Shown here one piece after another: positions 37,101 to 47,006 of a DNA stretch of 64,000 nucleotides. A program made the position numbers and the translations under genes. The stretch comes from Polytrichum commune. Its lineage: Eukaryota; Streptophyta; Polytrichopsida; Polytrichales; Polytrichaceae. The notes under the pieces are model-generated. The model searched no databases. It was not told the origin of the DNA and saw nothing but the letters and a program-made list of their open reading frames with translations. How positions within the stretch are numbered: position 1 is the stretch's first letter; the number at the start of each line of letters is the position of its first letter. The stretch lies in NCBI GenBank assembly GCA_950295325.1, contig OX485804.1, forward strand, positions 51,214,001 to 51,278,000, read 5' to 3'.

Positions 37101-37990
37101 GGTGCTCTCAGGTTGCTTAGATTTAAAAGTTGGAATTTTCATTGGGTGCCTGAGGCACCCTGCCGGTGCCGGCTAGGGGCTCTTGGCTGGACCCTGAGGG
37201 ATCCTGGTTGCTCCCAGGTGGCTTTTAAGGTGCTCTCAGGTTGCTTAGATTTAAAAGTTGGAATTTTCATTGGGTGCGTGAGGCACCCCGCCGGTGCCGG
37301 CTAGGGGCTATTGGCTGGACCCTGAGGGATCCTGGTTGCTCCCAGGTGGCTCTTATGGTGCTCTCAGGTGGCTTAGATTTCTCTTAAGGTGCTCTCAGGT
37401 ACCTCTTAATGTGCTCTTAGGTGGCTTAGATTTCTCTTAAGGTGCTCTCAGGTATCTCTTAATGTGCTCTCAGGTGGCTTAGATTTCTCTTAAGGTGCTC
37501 TCAGGTATCTCTTAATGTGCTCTCAGGTTGCTTAGATTTCTTTTGATGTGCTCTCAGGTTGCTTAGATTTCTCTTAATGTGCTCTCAGGTCGCTCTTCAT
37601 GTGCTCTCAGGTTGCTTAGATTTCTCTTAATGTGCTCTCAAGTCGCTCTTAATGTGCTTTAAGGTTGCTTAGATTTCTCTTAATGTGCTCTCAGGTCGCT
37701 CTTCATGTGCTTTAAGGTTGCTTAGATTTCTATTAATGTGCTCTCAGGTCGCTCTTCATGTGCTCTCAGGTTGCTTAGATTTCTCTTAAGGTGCTCTCAG
37801 GTCGCTCTTATTGTGCTCTCAGGTTGCTTAGATTTCTCTTAATGTGCTCTCAGGTCGCTCTTATTGTGCTCTCAGGTTGCTTAGTGCTAAAAGGTGGAAT
37901 TTTCATTGGATTGCTCTCAGGTTGCTCAAGTTGCTCTAAGGTTGCCTAGGTTGCTCTCTTGTTTCTCTCAGGTTGCTCGGTTGTTGCTCT
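31180..37990. repeat. Satellite array of element 2 (GCTCTCAGGTTGCTTAGATT family)
   Basis: Built from two short units: a roughly 40-base unit (TCTCTTAAGGTGCTCTCAGG then TTGCTTAGATT) and a roughly 128-base unit adding TAAAAGTTGGAATTTTCATT, GGGTGCCTGAGGCACC, GCCGGTGCCGGC and TGGACCCTGAGGGATCCTGG. The flanks (31200-31740 and 37380-37990) have mostly the short unit and are more diverged; the middle is homogenised. The plus-strand ORFs of 60-104 residues in this span are by-products of the repeat, not genes. Confidence 0.95.
32261..37055. repeat. 996-bp higher-order repeat, five copies (one 811-bp variant)
   Basis: Taking TCGCTGCTCCCAGGTGGCAC as the phase mark, copies begin at 32261, 33257, 34068, 35064 and 36060: spacings 996, 811, 996, 996. 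Each holds a 270-base unique segment (from GGCACTGCCAAGTTTCAAAC to GGTTGCGACAT) plus a run of 128-base units including one that lacks the GAGGCACCCC part. Copies look essentially identical by eye. The 811-bp copy has its second part replaced by sequence matching 31927-32260. Confidence 0.93.
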
Positions 37991-38028
37991 TAAGTTGCTT
38001 GTAGCTTTCAGGTGCTGAGGGCTGAGGG

Positions 38029-38740
38029 CTCGGGGGGTGCACTGTACTAAACATGTACGAGTATACGTGAGTGCACAGGAGGGGTATTGATTTGGACCTT
38101 GCTGTATTACGTATACATATGGTATACATGTTATAATTTATAGTTACGTACATATATGGAAGGCCTTTAAAAATTATACAATAATTGTACTTGTATGGTA
38201 TTGTTATTATACTACATATCATAAGTTTTCATATTGGATGCGGAGGAAGTTTTGTAATCGTTAGGTGGAGTATAGGGATCCAATTGACTTGATGGACCGT
38301 CCATCAAACGTGGAGATTGGTTTATGTTGATATCAAAAAGGGGCTAACAACAAGTAGACATATGATCTTACTGATCATTTGATGGTAGACTTAGAGACAA
38401 TAATTGCATTGGCTACAATGACATATATTGGTGAATCAAATGTTTATGAGTTACATCCGGGAGATGAAAAACTTTTCAACGACTGTGCTGATGAAAGCTA
38501 GGATATTTTGTTATACATATTATAGGGGTTGATTATTGTTCAAAAGTATATTTGTATATGTTAATGACTATATATGAAAGGATGTTTTTTTGTGTATACA
38601 TATTGTCACTTGTATATTTATTGTTGCAATTGTATGTGTATTACTTCATTTCACAAAAAATAACTTGTATATAGGGGGTTTTTAGAGTATGCAGTGAACG
38701 CACGTGATTCTAGGTTTTAATGAAAGGTGCACCCCCCGAG
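38029..38740. mobile_element. Nested 712-bp TIR element
   Basis: Perfect 14-base inverted ends CTCGGGGGGTGCAC (38029-38042) and GTGCACCCCCCGAG (38727-38740). Both flanks read GCTGAGGGCTGAGGG (38014-38028 and 38741-38755); with an internal 8-base repeat, the duplication may be 8 bp (GCTGAGGG, hAT-like) or longer. The interior is AT-rich and non-coding. It lies in the right edge of the satellite array. Confidence 0.75.
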
Positions 38741-38755
38741 GCTGAGGGCTGAGGG

Positions 38756-39175
38756 TTGTGGGCTTAGGGTTGTGGGTTGCTCTCAGCTATCATGAGAGAC
38801 CGTATTCTTGAAATTCTCGAGAAACATGTTAGCCAATTTCTTAATAAATGTTTACATTCTTCTCACATGAGTTGAAGGTGGCATTGTGTTGAATGTGTTT
38901 CAGTTGAAGCGAGTATTATGAGTCCAGGAGATGGTGGAGATGGTGGGGAAGGTGCATTCCACATTGCTTTCAGATTTGGGATTTATTTATTCATTCCAAT
39001 TTCATGTGGTTTGGTGTTGCATTCCAATTTTGTGAATGAACCTTGTCGATTATGAGGTGCGTAAATTGTTAGGGGTCATTCACCATGTAATCAAATGCTT
39101 ATCTTCTTCTGATATTTTAGAAATCGAGTTAATTTTGTTTGCACACAATTCTATTATGACTTCCAGTGACTGATA
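38756..39175. other. Spacer between satellite edge and ParB-like gene 2
   Basis: No clear gene. An exon-like segment near 38905-38960 (acceptor TTTCAG, then MSPGDGGDGGEGAF) could be a remnant of the disordered N-terminal exons seen in gene 1, but I cannot link it by phase. Confidence 0.25.
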
Positions 39176-42100
39176 TGGCATTGTGCACTTCCTCAGCTTC
39201 TTCGGGTGAGCCTGCCGGTACGTTCTGCGTTGGTCACCAGTCCAAACCTGGTTGTCCTCTGTTCATTTTGCAGTTTGCTATTAACTCATTAGTGGGATTT
39301 TCAAAATGAACATTCACCCACGTTTTTGGCTCACGTATTGCTTTCTTAACTGCTGATATACATGTCACATTGTAATCAATTAGTAAATGATTTATTGAAC
39401 GATTATCTTGAGGCAGAATTCTCATGCAATATCTGTTGAATTTGCCTTCATTTTCAGACAATCCAAGAGATGCTCGCTCGAAGCTCCATACCATGGTCTC
39501 TAATGAGATTCCCAACACCAAATCCAGGATTGAGGGACTTAGATTTCAACCGAGGAACAAGTCCAAGATCTTCATTCCTCTTTGTCGAATGGTTTGTCTT
39601 CCCGTGGTCCGTCCCTTCCTTAAGAATGATGTCCGGAAGTTGGCTTCGCATTTCCAGAAGAACGGTTACATGGAAAGTAATGGTGTTTTTTATGTTGCCC
39701 TGGAGGACAATGAAGGCAAAACTTCAGACGTTTCCGAAGAGATCATTTCCACTTGGAGTCAACATTGGGTGACAGTGAACAACGAATTTGAGGCCATGCT
39801 AGCCGCCGATCCAGTTCTCCAAGTCTTTTGTGGGAAGATGTTCCATGTTTGGGATGGCAACCACCGCATCCAAGCTTGGATGCCAATTATCAACAATGAC
39901 CACCTGGATGACATTTCTTGGCATTATACGGTCGAGAATATTATTCTCGTTGTGAATGGGGATGTTGTATCCATGCTCACTGCCTTACACGAGGTCAACT
40001 GGTATGTTCTCATTGCAATCACAGGCTCTCTTGATTCCATCTCGTTTTTTTCATGGTACCTCATCTCTAATTCCATCTTGATTTTCTGCCACCCAGGAGA
40101 AATGAAAATTCACATGTGGTTGCAAACCTTGTGCATCGGCTCTACCGCACTCAGAGTCTTGCCAAACAACCAGTGGAGTTCTTCAAGTCCTTGGTGTCTC
40201 AAGATGAAGTTCGAGCTGCGGAGACAAAACAAAAGAATCCTAAAACCAAGACTGGTTCACCCTTACAACTGCATCGCTCACCTCCATACTCTACCAGGTT
40301 CAATTATTTTGATAGTCTTCCTATGGTTTCATTTCCACTTTTCTCTTCCTCCACATTTATATGTTACATGCATTACTAATATCCTTATTCCTTGCTTTTC
40401 AAATGTGTCAGCAAGAAATTGGAGTGGTTGCAGCATCTGCAGAGCGGAAATTTTATGATCAATATCCAAACCCTGAGGACTAGACATCTCAACGCGTTGA
40501 TGACATCGTTGGCAAGGTGGTTACACGTGCCAAGGTGCATTTCAAAAGTGAGTTGAAGAAGATCTTACCAATTGCTGATCCTCAGAACACTCCTGCTTTT
40601 CTTGCTGAAGTAAAGACTCATTATGAGTCATGAGTGTCGTGATGACGGTGTTGAGATGAAGTTAGAAAAGTGGTGGATGTTGGCTGTGTCTGCCATGGAT
40701 CCTTCCATGAAGGTACTTTGGCTTGAGCGCTGGAATCAGCCTACAAGCCTTCGGGTGCAACTGAAATTTCCCAAGCAAGGTTTCAACGATGACGTCTTTT
40801 ATACTTGGCTGAATAAGGCAACATGGTGGGCTCAAGTATGTGATTCTCCACCTGCCCTCTTTGTTGAGTTATCAAAAATTGTTGTTGAACTTTCATCTTC
40901 ATTGCTAGTCCATTGCAAATTTGTTGTCTTCTGTGTTCATAACTCCTCTGTCTTACTATGCAGTTGGCAGTGGAAGCACAAAAACTTCTCAATGGTATCT
41001 TGCGTGATCAAAAGGCCACCATCAACTACCAACCTGATGGTCGGGATCCAATTCCCACCATTTTTTATTATATTGAGCAAATTCGCATTTTATTATGGGA
41101 CACAGCATTCTTCCGCGAATTCGCAGTGGAGAAAGGAGTGAACAAGAACAATACTATCGACAAGTAGTACTTGTTCAAGCCAGCATTACACCGTGTCCTG
41201 TACCGGTACTTCAAATATGTCCTCTTCCCCTCCAATGCTATCTCTAGATCCCCTCCCTTCGTTGTTAATTTCTTGGAGATAGATAGTGAGGATTTCATGC
41301 TCACTGAGGGGATCATGAAATCATGGGATTCTGTGCACTGGGAGCGATGTGGTTGGTATCTTGACTGCCCAGCTTCGAAGGCCCCTTCGTTTGACATCGC
41401 TCTTCGGGACTCTATCCAACCACCTTCCCTTCGAACTGGGACTCCCTCGGATACCGTCGACACTCCGCTTGAGGTGCTTGCCAGTCAACGGCCGGCCTCA
41501 AAATCCAAGAGGCAACCGAGGCAGAAGAAGGCTCCCGTTTCTTATCAGGTTCAGAGGGCCACTTCCCCGGTTGTGGCGCCGCCCCTCTTCTCTGCACTAG
41601 ATGTTGCACATGCTTTAAGTGCATCTAGACTTCCTGCATCACCTCCGAGTCCTTCAGTACTTCCAGCAGAGCCAATTACGAAGCGCCAGAAAGTTGATGT
41701 CTCGGAGTCCAGTACGGCCACCACGTTCTTATCTCCCCCTAAGCGTCATCCCATGAAGACGAAGGTTGTTGCATTGTCAAGCGCATATACTTTTCAGCAA
41801 CTTCTTGTGAATGATTCTTTTGTTCGAATTGTGGAGGAGAAGTTCCACCTCCAAATGCTTTGACTTTCTCTACTCCGGGCGACCTGATTGATGATGACGA
41901 GTCCATTCCAGATGCCCCTTTGCACGATATATGTGAATAAGTCCATGCCTTCGTTGGTTGACATTGTTTTCTATTTATCTCTTAATTGTAATCCATCATT
42001 TGTCCATCTCTAAATCTTGCTCTGAACATGGCAGTTTGACAAATCCAGGGAGACCGCTACGAACTTCACCTTCAACTTGGTACTTTCCGTCGCCGCCCCC

Positions 42101-42237
42101 AAGTCCTCGTGGCTTACCTGTATATGCTGAAGCCATGGCCTTGGCGTATGCCCATGGTAGCTCTGGGAATTCGACATCCTTCTTCACTCCTAAGAATCAT
42201 GTTGACCCTTGAGTTCTACGCTACTTTGATTTAGAAG
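39176..42237 (+). pseudogene. ParB-like gene 2, homologue of the element 1 gene without the methyltransferase core
   Basis: The ParB-like exon is 39458-40001 (PLCRMVCLPVVRPF, FHVWDGNHRIQAW at about 39845-39880), aligned with exon 5 of gene 1 and ending in a GT donor at the same point. Further matches: 40097-40297 (exon 6), about 40412-40620 (exon 7), 40625-40833 (exon 8), and 40964-41863, which fuses exons 9 and 10 with no intron (IEQIRILLWDTAF, YRYFKY, GWYLDC). The C-terminal SPPPSPRGLPVYAEAMA segment (about 42040-42215) matches exon 14. Between 41870 and 42040 there is no room for exons 11-13. Lesions: TAG at about 40480, TAG at 41165, a phase break between the second and third exons, and stops near 41863 and 42210. 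An upstream frame from 39176 has KPGCPLF, resembling KPGCPLI just before exon 11 of gene 1. Confidence 0.65.
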
Positions 42238-42477
42238 CAGTGTCGAGCTCTCTATGTAGCAGTGATTGAAGTAATGGCGACCTTCTTGATCATACAAAGT
42301 ATCTTGAGCTCCCAGGAATTGTCACGGATATAGGCCCCTTTAATAAAAATTGTGTTCTACAACTTTCAAGTTTTCAGTGAAAACCGCAGTCATAGAGCTC
42401 AAAAGTTTTCAAATTCTTGCTCTATTCCTGATTATAGGGCTTTATTTTCAATAAAAATTATCTAAAAACTGTAGAAA

Positions 42478-42517
42478 TTATCGCTCACTGCTCACTGCTC
42501 ACAGAATAGCATTCCTC
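42478..42517. repeat. Right terminal inverted repeat of element 2
   Basis: TTATCGCTCACTGCTCACTG, then CTCACAGAATAGC and ATTCCTC, directly followed by the second copy of the target 10-mer GTGCAAACTC. Three 7-mer repeats here against five at the left end. Confidence 0.88.
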
Positions 42518-43675
42518 GTGCAAACTCCACAAATCCCTTTACGGCCTTCGACAAAGTCCCCGCGCCTGGTATACCCGACTTCATAATGCCCTCCTTACCT
42601 GGCGACTTACCCAATCCCACTCTGACCCTAATCTGTACTTTACTCACGTGAAAAATGACACAATTGCTCTCCTTGTCTATGTCGACGACATCCTCATCAT
42701 AGGAAGCAACCTACTTCTAATCACACAACTCAAGCATCACCTCCACCGCACATTCCAGACCAATGACCTCGGCCCCATACAGAAATATCTCGGCGTCCAG
42801 TTCGACCGAGATGCCACAGGTCTCTGCATGCATCAGACCGACTATGCCCTTAGCATCCTACATCTCTTCAACATGCAACACTGCACCCCATCTCACACCC
42901 CTCTTCCAGAGGATCTCACATTGTCTAAAGAATCTACCACTCCCCCTGTCAACGCTACCATCTACAGGATGCTTGTCGGTAAGCTCCTATTTCTTACAAA
43001 AACCACACCCGACATCACTCATGCCGTAAGTGTTGTTAGTAAGTTTATGTAAAAAATCCTCAAGAAGCCCATTTACAAGCGGCCAAGCATGTCCTACGTT
43101 ACTTGCATCACTACCCTGATTTAGACATGTTCTTCAAACAAGGGGAGGAAAACCTTCTTCACGGGTACACCGACGCAGACTATGGCCAGGACATTGACGA
43201 TCGAATCTCAGTAGGGGCATACATATTCTTCTTTGGAAATTCTCCTGTTTCATGGAATTCCAAGAAACAATCTAGTACCTCTAGGTCCTCTTGTGAATCT
43301 GAGCACAGAGCTCTTGCTCAATGCTCGTGTGAAGCCATATGGATTAGAAGATTGTTGGAAGAACTTAAACTCCTGGACAACAAGCCTATCCATATCTTCT
43401 GCAACAATCAAAGTAGCATTAAACTCAGCTACAATCCAGTCTTTCATGAAAAATCCAAACACTTCGAGATCGATTATCATTTTACTCGTCAAAAGGTTGA
43501 AAACAACACTATCATAGTGGAGTTCATCCCCACTCAAGAGCAATCAGCTGACCTTCTCACTAAATCCCTCAGAAGAACCAAGTTTGAATATTGCAGAAGT
43601 AAACTTCATCTCCACAACGGTCTGACTCTATCATCAGACTCTCATCAAGTGTCGAGGGAAGTAGGTTCTCATTGA
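42518..43675 (+). mobile_element. Ty1/copia retrotransposon 2, 3' half (reverse transcriptase end and RNase H)
   Basis: Resumes with CKLHKSLYGLRQSPRAWY, then the catalytic LLVYVDDILIIG near 42672-42707, and NDLGPIQKYLGVQF. A one-base frameshift at about 43050 separates it from 43103-43675, which carries the copia RNase H: TDADYGQDIDDRISVG, SWNSKKQSSTSRSSCESEHRA (shown in part), and QSADLLTKSLRRTKF, ending at the pol stop 43673-43675. Once joined to 26294-27255 this was a largely intact pol until element 2 inserted. The frameshift and missing 5' half make it inactive. Confidence 0.92.
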
Positions 43676-44361
43676 ACTCTCCGAGGAAGAAGCACAATCC
43701 TCATCGAAACCTCTCCCCTCGTTCTGATTACAAACACTATCACCACAATTGCGAACAATCCCAGAACAATAGTATTTTGTCCACCTACAAGCACAGACAA
43801 AATCAACTGAGCCATCAGTTGAACTCCAGTCTCTGTCATCCTTTTCGCAACTGCTAGTCTTCGATCGAACCCACTCAGACCGCGAAGTGTAGTCTGCAAG
43901 TCGCTCCAAGAGCAACACCGAAATTGCCTTCAACTCATCCTCCACCCGCTCTCGCAATGAAGCACGGCGCTCACCATGATCCTAGAGGTATCGAATATAA
44001 CCTGGAGTGTCAACCCGAACTATCTCTAAAGCAGCCACTCTAAGGTCGTGGCTACGCTCTCCTTCCAAGCGCGGTTTACCCTCCTGAGCCTCCATAAAAG
44101 CGATACATTCACATTGCGATGGAGAAGGGGCCAGATTCGGGTGAGGACAATTTCATCACTCAGAGGGGGCAACAATTTTGCTGCCTCGACTGTTGTTCCT
44201 CGGACTCCCTCACTAGAAGATTGACCACTTCTGTTGAAAACCCTTCCCTCAATCGCATCTATCAACTGTGTGATACCCCGTTTCAGCATGACCAAGATCG
44301 TCCATATCAGCAACGACAACAATCGCACCCAAGTGATCTCTTTCAATTTCAAGTCCATCAC
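43640..44361 (-). pseudogene. F-box-like gene fragment in antisense between copia pol and 3' LTR
   Basis: On minus, 44230-44026 reads LPPLSDEIVLTRIWPLLH then LLWRLRRVNRAWKESV, an F-box-like start (L-P-L-D-E-I ... W-R-L-R-V-R-W). After a frameshift near 44030 it continues AALEIVRVDTPGYIRYL, a stop, then SLRERVEDELKAI and on to about 43640. The segment sits between the pol stop and the polypurine tract of copia element 2 and points the opposite way, as expected for a captured host gene. The F-box call rests on motif resemblance; frames are broken, so it is non-coding now. Confidence 0.45.
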
Positions 44362-44431
44362 TACTCAATTCACGACAAAGAACCTTAGTTGCTTGACACT
44401 TGTAAATTAGTTCAAGGTTGAGCCTTGTGTG

Positions 44432-44614
44432 CAAGAGGGGGTGTTGAAACCTTCTGCCCACAAGGTAGTTACCGTAGGTAGAATCATAATTACATTAGGG
44501 TTTGATAGGTAATTAGGTTTTAATCAAATTGTATTTATACCTGAGAGTTTCCTCTCTTCATCGAACAGTTCAGTTCCAAGGTAGTGACTTCTACCTTCGT
44601 TTCGACATGGTCAA
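44432..44614 (+). repeat. Polypurine tract and probable 3' LTR of copia element 2
   Basis: GCAAGAGGGGG at about 44431-44441 is a typical polypurine tract, followed at 44442 by TGTTGAAACC. A matching end TCAACA occurs at 44614, giving a short LTR of about 173 bp with TGTTGA...TCAACA termini and a TATTTATAC TATA-like box. The 5' LTR is not in the window, so the 3' boundary is unverified; an end near 44745 is possible. Confidence 0.5.
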
Positions 44615-44952
44615 CATAATGCTCACCTACGGTGAATTCTTCACATGCGTTCCCATTGTTGTAAAACATGGCATTGGAGTTCACATCAATCATTCGACTT
44701 TGTGGCCAAAAACTTTGAGTCAAAGTTGATCGGGTATCGACACCCACTGTATGCAATCCTTATACACGATTAATGGTTCATGTGTATCCCGAACAACCCT
44801 TACACACTCATTTTTAATATTCAATGAATTTTGATGCATTCTTAATGATTTCCAACCCATACCTTATAGGGTTGGGTGTGCAAGGCTTTGGCTCTCCATT
44901 TGGTAACATACATTTGCCATGTTTGTTTTGGTATAAACAAGTATTTCATCCT

Positions 44953-45764
44953 TTAGCCCCAATTTAGTGAAGTGCACAAAACTTTGATATGCATGGCTAG
45001 TGTACCGTCGTCACACGTATAGAAGCAAAAGTGTTGAGCTTTGGAATGGCCAACTAAGGGGTGAATTCTTTTAAGAATAAATGGTTTGATAAATGCCTTG
45101 AAATCGGATACATCTTCAATCAATTTTGAAATGATTGGTATAATATCCAAATCCATGTATATTTCAAAGAAGTGGAATTGTTGAAAATTCCTTTTTATGC
45201 AACTTCATACTCCAATGTCCAAATGAAGCATTGATGTTGTCATGTGTATGCCTGACCATCAAGAAACAAACAAACACCTCTTCGAGAATCCCTTTGCCTA
45301 TGAGCAATGACCAAAAATAGAATACATATCGACATTTATTGTCTTTTGTACAATTATCAAATTGCACGTGCAGAGTTGGTGGTAGTTGTTTACCAAGAAC
45401 AACCAAGAACAAGTCGTTGAGGGGATTTCACTAATGAAGTCAAATACACTGCATTCCCATCAAGTATTGCCTCATAAAGAGGTGTTGTTTTGTAACTCTC
45501 AAATAAAACATGAGATGGAGACATTGGTGGTTTTCCAAGATCTCATAAAAGCTTTGCAAAAGATTTCATTAAATGATTGGCATCACTAAGGTAGAACTTC
45601 AACCCATAATACATATACTTCACATTCACATGGCCATGTTCGATCATACATGGGGAAAAATGCATTAAGATGAGGAAAATGTATAAATCTCTATTAGTTG
45701 TACATACCAACAAATTTAAATTCTCTAATTGGCATATGGAAATGACCAACTTGCAAATGCACAT
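44953..45764 (-). pseudogene. DUF7869-like transposon-derived ORF remnant
   Basis: On minus, 45412-45164 reads LPPTLHVQFDNCTKDNK, CRYVFYFWSLL and FLMVRHTHDNINASFGHWS, which resembles the DUF7869 family of repeat-associated plant proteins (D-N-x3-K-N-R-Y-V, then V-G-H-T-H-D-I-D). It continues with 45156-44953 (PIISKLIEDVSDFKAFIKPF), and 45764-45543 may be the preceding part. Frames are split by shifts. The DUF name is recalled from family pattern, not checked. Confidence 0.5.
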
Positions 45765-47006
45765 CCATAATCATAAACAAATGCTAATACGTTGCAAATA
45801 TTATGAATATGTGATTGATATTGGAAGGTTAAAAAATCCATCCGTGACCTTGATTTTGCAAGCATACCAAGGGCAATATCACCATATTACTAATGAAGAT
45901 TTTTTTCATATTCCTTACTTCCAAATTGATTGCATGCTTTATTGATTGTTTACATTCAGGAATGAAAATCCAATCAATTTTTTATTTAATAAGTGACATA
46001 AACATATACATTGGATTTTAGACCTTGAAGTTCATGTGCAGTGAATGTTATTTTGGACAAGAAAACCTTCAAGAATGCCAAAAAAAAAATTTGTTTATTG
46101 AGTCAGCTGGGGTGGACAATGTTTTTTTGGTCAAACTCATAATTTTTTTACTTTTTTTATCAGGGCTTGTGGGGTCGAGGTCCTCGGCCCTTGCCATGTC
46201 TTCAACCCATATTATACACAAGGGGCATTGGATAAAAAATGGCTTAGAGGTTGGCTTTTGTAAAAATTATATCAAATTATACAAAAATAAAAAGACCAAA
46301 TTAAATAAATCGGGATGTAGAATAAATTGGGTTGCATTTTTTTTACAATTCCACAACGTATACAAAAAATTGAAATACATCTTTTTTAACCTTGTAGAGT
46401 GTCTAAAAGGAACGTTAGTAGTAGATGTCAGTATGGTATTCACAAATACTAGAGGGCCATCTGGAGGTCTCCCTATGTTGGAAAGAGTTGAAGCAATTAC
46501 AAGTGTAATACATTTCTTCTCCCTGCCTCGAACTCCACTGCATGAGCCTCTATGTTTTATCTTGCAATCCATGTATTTGTTTAAGACATCACAATCTTCT
46601 ACAGATAATGTGTAGACATCCTTATCTCTATTAATGACTATTGAAATAATGCATACAACACTCTTCAAGCTAGTGAAGTCGCATTCGGCTCCTTCATAAC
46701 CTCCATACGTGTATTCCAATCATGCAATGTGTTTGTAGTATTTCAGTTTCATATTGATGTTTTCATTATAAAGATAAATATTTTGGGCATAATCAACCTA
46801 GGCTCATTTTTCTCCAACAACCTTGACTATTTTTTGCACCCTTCCAATGTATCATACCAACTTTCCTTTACCCTCATCAAACAAGAGCCCTACATCATTA
46901 AACAATTCAACATGCTTTTGATCAATATCATACACATAAGCATATGGATATATATTCTTATATCTAACATGCCTCAATTTGTCCAAGGGCAATTTTCCAA
47001 GGGAGT
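45765..47006. other. AT-rich region with unassigned ORFs
   Basis: The longest frame is 46719-46267 on minus (150 residues), which contains SVEDCDVLNKYMDCKIKH and SNIGRPPDGPLVFVNTIL. I do not recognise it; it may belong to the same mobile-element remnant as the DUF7869-like piece because strand and spacing agree. No other gene seen. Confidence 0.25.

Larger units (their letters stand above)
27256..42517. mobile_element. Composite DNA transposon 'element 2' (15,262 bp) inserted in copia reverse transcriptase
   Basis: The host copia frame is cut after VCKL and resumes with CKLHKSLYGLRQ at 42519. The 10-mer GTGCAAACTC is present on both sides (27246-27255 and 42518-42527) as a target-site duplication. 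The insert ends are inverted repeats: left GAGCGACGCTATTTTGCGAG and on to 27312; right, read inward, GAGGAATGCTATTCTGTGAG. The duplication length and the enclosed SWIM-type transposase fit Mutator-like elements. Contents: transposase pseudogene (minus), captured exon-like fragment, satellite array, nested TIR element, ParB-like pseudogene (plus). Its presence as an insertion dates it after the copia element. Confidence 0.85.

Noticed and set aside
31744-37304. Series of plus-strand ORFs of 60-104 residues with near-identical protein sequence
   Set aside because: They are frames opened by the satellite unit; sequence identity follows the DNA repeat, with no start context, domain or selection signal.
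31180-37990. Satellite as a centromere or CRISPR-like array
   Set aside because: It lies inside a transposon with defined ends, has no spacer pattern, and the organism is eukaryotic.
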